Source of the DNA: Anaerolineales bacterium
Lineage (GTDB): Bacteria; Chloroflexota; Anaerolineae; Anaerolineales; UBA4823
Reading direction: 5' to 3'
Assembly: GCA_022865865.1 (NCBI GenBank)
Contig: JALHTN010000641.1
Location: 1 to 9,887 of the forward strand
Length of the DNA stretch: 9,887 nucleotides
Each line of letters opens with the position of its first letter. The stretch's first letter is position 1. The notes under the pieces are model-generated. The model did no database searches. It saw only the letters and a program-made list of their open reading frames with translations, and had not been told where the DNA came from. This document shows, piece by piece, positions 1 to 5,339 of the stretch. A program made the position numbers and the translations under genes.

Positions 1-242
1 CGCACCAGCTCGTTTGTGGCACTGAGCAAAGTTGAGGCGTTTCCGACTAATCCAGCAACGTCTTCAGCGATCCCCTTTTTTGCCAATTGAGCGGTTTGGG
101 TGGCTAACGTGCGCACTTCTTTTCCTGCTGAGCGTGTGATCAACAGAAAAATGCCAATCAATAGTGTGATCGTACCCAAGATAAACAATCCAATTACCAT
201 CAAAAGCTTGATATCAAATAAATCTAAATCTAATGCATTCAT
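1..242 (-). CDS. Single-span membrane protein, N-terminal part (runs off left edge)
   Basis: The reading frame opens at ATG 242 and stays open for 80 codons to the left edge, so only the N-terminus is present. The start is supported by a strong AGGAGG ribosome-binding site at 247-252, four bases before the ATG. That site overlaps the stop codon of the upstream gene (252-254), so the two are probably translationally coupled in one operon. After a short acidic start (MNALDLDLFD) there is a hydrophobic segment at about residues 14-36, then a polar, Ala/Leu-rich stretch (about residues 38-80) that looks helical or coiled-coil. This is the layout of a small membrane-anchored coiled-coil protein, loosely like DUF948-type proteins. 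I do not recognise the family and assign no function. The context, downstream of ftsZ and two other small membrane proteins, suggests an envelope role. Confidence 0.75.
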   Translation of the reverse strand, partial: MNALDLDLFDIKLLMVIGLFILGTITLLIGIFLLITRSAGKEVRTLATQTAQLAKKGIAEDVAGLVGNASTLLSATNELV

Positions 243-251
243 TATTCCTCC

Positions 252-1007
252 TCAGGGAGAATCGTTGCTGAGTGTTGGAAAATCGCATTCCAACTGGACT
301 TCTTCCTGGTTCCCCAAATGAGTTAGGGGCAGATCATCCAAATCGAAATTAGTCAATAGATAAGGAGAGACCTGGTTCAATAATATTTCGATATTGTCCG
401 GACCCGAAACTTGGGAAAGGTAAGTGCAGACCGTTTTCCAAAGCTGAGTCTGCTGATCCAGAGTCAGCTCTGACACCTCAGGCAGCCAGGAATTTCCTAC
501 TGGGTTTGCCACTTCAGCATTAATCTCTGCAGCTTCTTGTAGGATCTTCAGTATGGATGAAGTGCCGTTTCGATCGGTTATTAAGTAGTTGTCCCACAAG
601 ACCTTTTCAGTCAGCAGATCGAGAAATTGTGGGCTTGGTAATTGAGCAGTTGTCATTGAGAAAACCTCTGAATAGGGTGTGCTAAAAGAAGCATTTTCCT
701 GGAGATTTGGATAGATGGGAACCAGGGTCAGGTTGGGGTTTTCAGGTAATGTGATCAGCAACCAAATTCCCTCTAAATTTGGTTGGGGAACATCAATTTG
801 ATCAATGGAGAGAATGATCAAATTGCGCTGACCGTTTCCTCGGACCTGCGTGGTGAGAAGTATTGGTTCATCAGGCGCATTTGAATGTGCAATCATACCT
901 GCTGATCTCCCACCCACAATTCCAATCAAGAAAAGAACCAGGAAAATTGGTAAATAGAGCGCAAAGCCTTGGAAGTTGTTCCTCCCGAATAGTGATTGGA
1001 CGGGCAT
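252..1007 (-). CDS. Bitopic membrane protein with degenerate LCP-like extracellular domain
   Basis: From ATG 1007 the protein has 251 residues; an in-frame TTG at 1013 is a possible alternative start, and neither has a clear ribosome-binding site. One membrane span lies at about residues 16-34, with a short cytoplasmic N-terminus and about 210 residues outside. The outer part begins with RNLIILSIDQ, followed by a strand pair (WLLITLPENPNLTLVPIYPN) and later DNYLITDRNGTSSILKIL. This order resembles the start of LytR-CpsA-Psr domains (NILLLGxDxR, then MLVSIDPKTKKVxLLSIPRD, then a dHYVxVDfxGfxxlVDalGG strand-helix). LCP enzymes transfer glycopolymers to peptidoglycan, but the arginines that bind the lipid pyrophosphate are not visible here, so enzymatic activity is doubtful. 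The gene lies three bases (with the TTG start) or nine bases (with the ATG start) after the 76-residue gene and nine bases before the next gene, so it is an operon member. The LCP relation is inference. Confidence 0.8.
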   Translation of the reverse strand: MPVQSLFGRNNFQGFALYLPIFLVLFLIGIVGGRSAGMIAHSNAPDEPILLTTQVRGNGQRNLIILSIDQIDVPQPNLEGIWLLITLPENPNLTLVPIYPNLQENASFSTPYSEVFSMTTAQLPSPQFLDLLTEKVLWDNYLITDRNGTSSILKILQEAAEINAEVANPVGNSWLPEVSELTLDQQTQLWKTVCTYLSQVSGPDNIEILLNQVSPYLLTNFDLDDLPLTHLGNQEEVQLECDFPTLSNDSP

Positions 1008-1016
1008 CGACAATCA

Positions 1017-1247
1017 TCAAAATATAGCGATTAGAAAGCCGATGATAAAGCCCATACTTAATCCAGCTGCTGCCCAATGGAAAACCCGTCGGTGCTCAAA
1101 CTGTTTTAAGAATTCTACCGATCGAGGCAATAAATCTAGATAAAACCACCTGATCAACCGCTGGAGCAAATTTGATTCGCTCAACAAGGTGATCACCATT
1201 TGCCAGAAGCTCAACTCAATGCGTGTGGATAATTGTCTCAAGCTCAT
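1017..1247 (-). CDS. Small tail-anchored membrane protein (76 aa)
   Basis: The gene encodes 76 residues from ATG 1247. The N-terminal two thirds contain amphipathic stretches rich in Leu, Arg and aromatic residues (for example LLQRLIRWFYLDLLPRSVEF). The C-terminus is one hydrophobic span, about residues 56-76 (WAAAGLSMGFIIGFLIAIF), directly after Glu-His-Arg-Arg. This is a tail-anchored layout: an inward-facing domain, a basic flank, then a membrane helix ending the protein. I do not recognise the family. It lies 47 bases after the 79-residue gene and nearly abuts the next gene (stop 1017-1019), so it belongs to the ftsZ-proximal operon. A membrane anchor or adaptor role near the division machinery is only a guess from position. 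Confidence 0.65.
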   Translation of the reverse strand: MSLRQLSTRIELSFWQMVITLLSESNLLQRLIRWFYLDLLPRSVEFLKQFEHRRVFHWAAAGLSMGFIIGFLIAIF

Positions 1248-1294
1248 ATGAAATCCGTCTTTCGTTTAATTTCCAAAAATTAGGCGATTTATCA

Positions 1295-1534
1295 TTAACG
1301 CGAGGTGGACATCTTAATAATTTTCCCAGTATCATTAGCGGTTACACGTACTATGCGAATTATTGCTTTACCGTCCGGCGTTTTTGATTTACCCCGGTAT
1401 GTGATTAAATAAGTCGCAGGGGATGATTTGGATTTCTGACCGGACTGCAGCTTGACCTGAGGTCTTGCTCCAGCAACTTCAGGAAATTTTCGGGAGACAG
1501 TTGATGTGATCGATTTGAGCAGATTGTCATCCAT
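1295..1534 (-). CDS. Conserved-looking small basic protein (79 aa)
   Basis: From ATG 1534 (MDDNLLKSIT) this encodes 79 residues. It has no signal peptide or membrane span and is Lys/Arg/Ser/Thr-rich with a basic overall charge. The N-terminal 20 residues look helical. A polar, Lys-rich linker (about 28-40) follows, then three probable beta strands (TYLITYRGKS, KAIIRIVRVTAND, GKIIKMSTS), consistent with a small alpha-beta domain. The ribosome-binding site is weak (TAGGTAA region upstream). It starts 42 bases after the ftsZ stop codon with no terminator between, so it is probably co-transcribed with ftsZ. I do not recognise the family. A cytoplasmic partner for FtsZ or a nucleic-acid binding role would both fit, and nothing in the sequence decides between them. 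Confidence 0.7.
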   Translation of the reverse strand: MDDNLLKSITSTVSRKFPEVAGARPQVKLQSGQKSKSSPATYLITYRGKSKTPDGKAIIRIVRVTANDTGKIIKMSTSR

Positions 1535-1553
1535 TTCTATTACCTATATCCAG

Positions 1554-1563
1554 CCGATATCGG
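1554..1563. repeat. Perfect 10-bp palindrome CCGATATCGG between ftsZ and the 79-aa gene
   Basis: CCGATATCGG is self-complementary and lies in the 42-base gap after ftsZ, 20 bases before the next start codon. It could be a short hairpin or a protein-binding dyad. It has no adjacent T-run, so it is not a rho-independent terminator. A single 10-bp palindrome can easily arise by chance. Confidence 0.3.
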
Positions 1564-1576
1564 TGCGGTGAACAGG

Positions 1577-2752
1577 TCAGCGACTGCGGCGTCTCAGGAA
1601 GGCAGGAATATCCAAATTATCTGAATGAGTTTGAGGCATACCAGCAGGCACTGCCTGAAAATGATCCGCGACTTCGGCAGGTGCAGCCGATGCAGGTCCG
1701 GGTATCGATCGAGCTACTTGAGCCTGGTGCATAGCACTTGCTTTCTCGATTTTTAGAGAGATACCTGGCATTACTTCTTCGAGGGTCGGGGCACCTAACC
1801 CGGTGATAACCAGGATCACTTGCGCTCGACCCTGCATGCGATCATCATGGGTGACACCAAAAACTATTTCAGCTTGGTCACCAACCCGTGCGTGTAGCTC
1901 ATTAAGAACCTCGCTAACTTCGAATAAAGTTAGGTCGTCTCCACCAGTGAAATTGGCAATGATGCCCGCTGCTTGGTTGATAGAGATTTCTTCAAGCAGG
2001 GGGTGGTCCAGAGCCTGTTCGACTGCGCTGCGGGCTTTCGTGAGCCCTTTCCCATGACCGATGGACATAAAAGCGCCACCGCCAATTTTCATCAACCTTC
2101 TAACATGGGCGAAATCAACATTGATCATTCCTGGTTCAGTAATCAATTCGGTGATACCCTGGACTGCCTGGCGCAGCACATCATCCGCTAAGCGAAAAGC
2201 TACTTCCAGCGGCAAATCACGTGGTGCAACCATGAGCAAACGATCGTTTGGAATCGCAATCAATGTGTCAGTGTGTTGGGCGAGTTCCGCCATCCCCTGG
2301 TTGGCGTTGCGCTGACGGCGACCCATCTCGAATGAGAAAGGAGAAGTTACAATAGCAATGGTTACCGCGCCCATAGATCGGGCGATGCGAGCAGCGACTG
2401 GGATCGACCCGGTTCCAGTTCCACCACCCATTCCAGCGGTAAGGAAAACCATATCAGCGCCTTCTAAGGCATCGGCAATGGCACGTTCGCTCTCCTCCGC
2501 AGCCTGCCGTCCGATGTCTGGGTTTCCACCCGCTCCTAAGCCGCGGGTAACGTTGGGACCCAATTGGATTTTTTGACTGGCAAGGCTGGTTTGTAATGCC
2601 TGATAATCGGTGTTTGCGGCAAGGAATTCAACTCCCGATATACCCAGTTCGATCATGCGGTTGATTGCGTTGCAGCCCCCACCACCCAATCCCAGCACTT
2701 TAAGCGCCGGAAATTGTGTTGAATACCCCTGCGATTTACTAAATTCACTCAT
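1577..2752 (-). CDS. ftsZ: Cell division protein FtsZ (tubulin-like GTPase) with altered T7 loop
   Basis: FtsZ polymerises into the cytoplasmic Z ring that organises division. At 391 residues the length is normal. The N-terminal GTPase domain shows the GLGGGGCNAINRM phosphate loop (about 21-33), NTDYQALQ (47-54), the tubulin signature GGGTGTG (109-115) and PNDRLL (168-173). The T7 loop at 211-220 reads NVDFAHVRRL: Asp213 is kept, but His216 replaces the second catalytic Asp (Asp212 of E. coli FtsZ). The C-terminal domain runs to about residue 320, then a Pro/Ala-rich linker leads to the tail DIPAFLRRRSR, the conserved peptide that binds FtsA, SepF or ZipA in other bacteria. ATG 2752 has a strong GGAGG site (2759-2763, spacing six). 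A sigma-54-type promoter lies 34 bases upstream. The gene is not beside ftsA or ftsQ, so it may be a second, specialised FtsZ. Confidence 0.95.
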   Translation of the reverse strand: MSEFSKSQGYSTQFPALKVLGLGGGGCNAINRMIELGISGVEFLAANTDYQALQTSLASQKIQLGPNVTRGLGAGGNPDIGRQAAEESERAIADALEGADMVFLTAGMGGGTGTGSIPVAARIARSMGAVTIAIVTSPFSFEMGRRQRNANQGMAELAQHTDTLIAIPNDRLLMVAPRDLPLEVAFRLADDVLRQAVQGITELITEPGMINVDFAHVRRLMKIGGGAFMSIGHGKGLTKARSAVEQALDHPLLEEISINQAAGIIANFTGGDDLTLFEVSEVLNELHARVGDQAEIVFGVTHDDRMQGRAQVILVITGLGAPTLEEVMPGISLKIEKASAMHQAQVARSIPGPASAAPAEVADHFQAVPAGMPQTHSDNLDIPAFLRRRSR

Positions 2753-2758
2753 TAATTA

Positions 2759-2763
2759 CCTCC
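2759..2763 (-). promoter_or_regulatory. Ribosome-binding site of ftsZ
   Basis: GGAGG lies six bases before ATG 2752, just downstream of the stop codon (2766-2768) of the preceding gene. It fixes the ftsZ start and gives it a strong initiation site of its own. Confidence 0.8.
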
Positions 2764-2765
2764 AC

Positions 2766-4100
2766 CTATTTATCTGCTAATTGTGTTGCAATACTTGTGC
2801 CATCCCCACTAATGCGTTCAACCCGGCAGCCAGCATTGCGCAGCTGGTCCAGAGCAGACTCTGGGAACTGTTCATCGTCGCCAACCACAGTGACGCGTTC
2901 TGCTAAGAAAGCGTAATTTAGGGAGAATCCGATCATGGGTCTATATTTGCGGATGAAAGGTCGGGCTGCATTGAGATGCCAATCTGCAATTCCCCATTCA
3001 AAGGCTGGCAAGATAAGATAATGGGGGATCGGTTGGTGGTTGATTTGAAAGGGTGTTGTCTTGGGATCAGCTTTGCCTTCCGGAGAGGAATGCCAGCGGA
3101 TCAATGCTTGAGCTTTGGGACTGCCTTTGCTACCTGGTAGGAACCAGGCTTGATCGGCGAATCGGGAGGCTGGATCAGCACATAAGAGCCAGAAATTCCC
3201 ACACAAGACTTCTGGAGGAAGAGCGCTAACAGCAGCCAAAGAAGCATTATTTTTCGATTTTGTTGAAGGCCCAGCAAGAGCCTGAACCATGCTCAGCGTT
3301 CGCCGAACGTGAGTTTTCTGATCAGGTTCAGAGGATTTTGAATCCGGGGAGGAACTACCGAGGTTAAGCAAGATGATAGGCCGCGGTTGACCGACTACCG
3401 CTTGGGCAATAGCTGTATACCAATCCGAGATGGCAAAACCGCACTGATCTTGCCCTCCAGCCTTGGTCTGATAGGGTCGTGCCTCAGGCCAGCGCTCTGG
3501 ACCGCCGCTGCCCCAATCCAGGGGCCGGTTTCCAGCATGGGCATTCGCGGATATCCCCATGTGATCCAGCAAATAAAAATTTCCTCTCCGCTCGATGGCC
3601 TGAAGGGATGCACGCAAAAAAGCTGTATCCCAATATTCGCCACCCGGTTTTAACGGGGGAAAGACAGGAACCAGACCAGTTTTGGCGGCTGCTTCTGCTG
3701 GTGGAATGAAGCGATCCAGGAAACGTTCAACCAGGTCGTTTTGTGCCCAGGCAGTCGATGTCCAGGCTGAACGCCGGTTGGGTTCCGAATACAGAATGAC
3801 ATAATTAACACCCCATCTCGCGTAATTGCTGAAGAGCAAGTTGAGATCATCGAGGTGTGGGAGATCTTCTAATGGGAGTTGAAAATGGAGGATGGGTTCA
3901 ATCTCATTTTCAATCAAGCCATTGATGAAGAACTCCGGAATCGCCCGATCGGAAGGGGCGTTCAGAACCAGCCAGGAGGCCTCAAGGGTTTTGAGTTCTG
4001 GCAGCCAGGTATACAAATCACTTTCCCGGTAGTGATTAGTATCGGGATAATAATGAAAACCAATGCGATTATTATTGGGGGGTGTATGAAAAGTAGGCAT
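2766..4100 (-). CDS. TIM-barrel glycosidase-like protein with C-terminal CWB2-like half module
   Basis: I place the start at ATG 4100 (444 residues) because AGGAG at 4108-4112 lies seven bases before it. The ATG at 4118 has no ribosome-binding site and lies upstream of the predicted sigma-54 transcription start. No signal peptide or membrane span is seen, so the protein is probably cytoplasmic. Alternating strands and helices (ASWLVLNAP, PILHFQLP, WGVNYVILYSEPNRR, GLVPVFPPL, NFYLLDHMG, RPIILLNLGSS) suggest a clan-A-like TIM barrel. Glu106 in Y-S-E-P-N sits where the acid/base Glu of an N-E-P motif would be. The strand that should carry the nucleophile Glu reads IILLNLG with Asn246, so hydrolase activity is doubtful. 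The last 43 residues (RVTVVGDDEQFPESALDQLR, then VERISGDGTSIATQLADK) resemble part of cell-wall-binding repeat 2. The exact family is unknown to me. The gene lies between the sigma-54 cassette and ftsZ. Confidence 0.8.
   Translation of the reverse strand: MPTFHTPPNNNRIGFHYYPDTNHYRESDLYTWLPELKTLEASWLVLNAPSDRAIPEFFINGLIENEIEPILHFQLPLEDLPHLDDLNLLFSNYARWGVNYVILYSEPNRRSAWTSTAWAQNDLVERFLDRFIPPAEAAAKTGLVPVFPPLKPGGEYWDTAFLRASLQAIERRGNFYLLDHMGISANAHAGNRPLDWGSGGPERWPEARPYQTKAGGQDQCGFAISDWYTAIAQAVVGQPRPIILLNLGSSSPDSKSSEPDQKTHVRRTLSMVQALAGPSTKSKNNASLAAVSALPPEVLCGNFWLLCADPASRFADQAWFLPGSKGSPKAQALIRWHSSPEGKADPKTTPFQINHQPIPHYLILPAFEWGIADWHLNAARPFIRKYRPMIGFSLNYAFLAERVTVVGDDEQFPESALDQLRNAGCRVERISGDGTSIATQLADK
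2787..2802 (-). promoter_or_regulatory. Sigma-54 promoter in front of ftsZ (11/12 match)
   Basis: On the minus strand the sequence reads TGGCACA-AGTA-TTGCA, against the consensus TGGCACG-N4-TTGCA. It matches 11 of 12 positions with the exact GG-N10-GC spacing. The predicted start site is about 2776, which gives a 24-base leader carrying the GGAGG site of ftsZ. The element lies inside the last codons of the upstream gene, so it would give ftsZ its own sigma-54-dependent transcript. It is the best of the four such sites in the window. Confidence 0.7.
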
Positions 4101-4123
4101 TGTCTCGCTCCTGGTCATTATTG

Positions 4124-4139
4124 TGCAAGAGGTATGCCA
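4124..4139 (-). promoter_or_regulatory. Sigma-54 promoter in front of the glycosidase-like gene (10/12 match)
   Basis: The minus strand reads TGGCATA-CCTC-TTGCA with exact -24/-12 spacing (GG-N10-GC). It lies in the short gap after the response regulator gene. The predicted start site is near 4113, just before the AGGAG site of ATG 4100, which makes the leader very short and excludes the ATG at 4118. Aligned with the rpoN-proximal site, 16 of 21 bases agree (shared GGCAT...TCTTGCAC). Confidence 0.6.
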
Positions 4140-4159
4140 GAAACGAGAGACAGATGTTG

Positions 4160-5332
4160 TTATTTCTTGTTGCTGATCTCAATGGGGAGGTGAGATAAAT
4201 CTATCGCAGAATCATCACAAAATAGCATTGCTCGCTCAATCACATGACGCAGCTGGCGGATATTGCCCGGCCAGTCGTAGTCCATGAGGGCTTGCATGGC
4301 GCGAGGTTTGATATCCTCAATATTGAGCCCCATTTTTGGATTATTTAGCCGGATAAATAGACCCACCAGCTCAGGTATATCTTCTTTGTGTTCTCGAAGT
4401 GCAGGAATATGTAAATCTACTACCTTGAGACGGTAGTATAAATCTTCTCGAAATTCACCATCCTGCATCATTTTCTGTAAGTCGCGATTGGAAGCTGCGA
4501 TTACCTGTACATCGACTTTGATCAAATTGGTGCCGCCAACCCGTCGGAAGCTGCGTTCCTCAAGCGCTCTCAGCAGCTTGACTTGAACATCAACTGGTGC
4601 TGAAGAGATTTCATCGAGAAATAGAATACCCTCATCAGCAATTTCCATTAAACCAGGTTTTCGTTTTTCAGCGCTGGTAAAAGCGCCGGCTTCATATCCG
4701 AACAATTCAGCTTCTACGATAGTGGTTTGGATAGCCGGTAGGCTGATGTCAATAAATGGTTTCTTGGCCCGCGAACCCATTCCGTGGATAGCCCGAGCAA
4801 GGACTTCTTTACCCGTACCGGTTTCACCGGTGATCATGACCGATACTGAAGCATCTGCAGCTCGTTGGGCGTGATCCAGCAGGGTTTTCATGACCGGTGA
4901 TTGACCGACGACGAAATTAAGATCCTTATGCTGCGATGCACGCAGGTGGCTGAGCTCCCTGCGCATCGAGACCACTTCTCCTGCACGTTGAATGGATTCC
5001 TCTAACTCGACCAGATCAATAGGTTTTTCTAAAAAATCATGGGCCCCATTTTTCATGGCGTAAACCGCATTGTCAACATCACCATGGGCCGTAATCACGA
5101 TAATCGGTGGTCGATGTGGGATGTGCAGAGTCTCTTCAAGCAGGACAGGTCCATAACCATCTGGTAGACGAACATCGAGGCAGACAATATCCGCACTGCC
5201 GCTGTCAAGCTGCTCACGGGCTTCTGCTAATGTCGCGGCATGCAGGATTTCATAACCTCGACCGGTTAGGAAAGAAGCGATATTTAAACGCGCATTTTCC
5301 TCGTCATCTACTATCAAGACAGTCAGACTCAT
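4160..5332 (-). CDS. NtrC-family response regulator, receiver plus AAA+, no DNA-binding domain
   Basis: This is a sigma-54 activator of 390 residues. The receiver domain (1-120) has the acidic pair Asp9-Asp10, phosphoacceptor Asp53 (CLDVRLPDG), Thr81 and Lys103 (EKPID). The AAA+ domain (about 138-375) has Walker A GETGTGKE (169-176), the sigma-54 contact loop GAFTSA (216-221, normally GAFTGA), Walker B GILFLDEI (235-242), arginine-finger region FREDLYYRL (294-302) and sensor II WPGNIRQL (354-361). The protein then ends at HLPIEISNKK with TAA at 4160-4162. The C-terminal Fis-type helix-turn-helix usual in NtrC, ZraR or AtoC is absent, and none is visible in any frame of the 59 bases downstream. 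ATP hydrolysis should remodel RNA polymerase-RpoN open complexes, presumably from solution, as for FlgR of Helicobacter or CtcC of Chlamydia. It starts seven bases after the kinase gene, its likely phosphodonor. Confidence 0.93.
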   Translation of the reverse strand: MSLTVLIVDDEENARLNIASFLTGRGYEILHAATLAEAREQLDSGSADIVCLDVRLPDGYGPVLLEETLHIPHRPPIIVITAHGDVDNAVYAMKNGAHDFLEKPIDLVELEESIQRAGEVVSMRRELSHLRASQHKDLNFVVGQSPVMKTLLDHAQRAADASVSVMITGETGTGKEVLARAIHGMGSRAKKPFIDISLPAIQTTIVEAELFGYEAGAFTSAEKRKPGLMEIADEGILFLDEISSAPVDVQVKLLRALEERSFRRVGGTNLIKVDVQVIAASNRDLQKMMQDGEFREDLYYRLKVVDLHIPALREHKEDIPELVGLFIRLNNPKMGLNIEDIKPRAMQALMDYDWPGNIRQLRHVIERAMLFCDDSAIDLSHLPIEISNKK

Positions 5333-5339
5333 TTAGGTT

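Noticed and set aside
871..1077. Alternative frame starting ATG ATT GTC GAT across the junction of two genes
   Set aside because: It overlaps two better genes, and its composition is that of a shadow frame.
3395..3643. 82-codon minus-strand frame inside the glycosidase-like gene
   Set aside because: Out-of-frame shadow of the larger gene; no ribosome-binding site or recognisable features.
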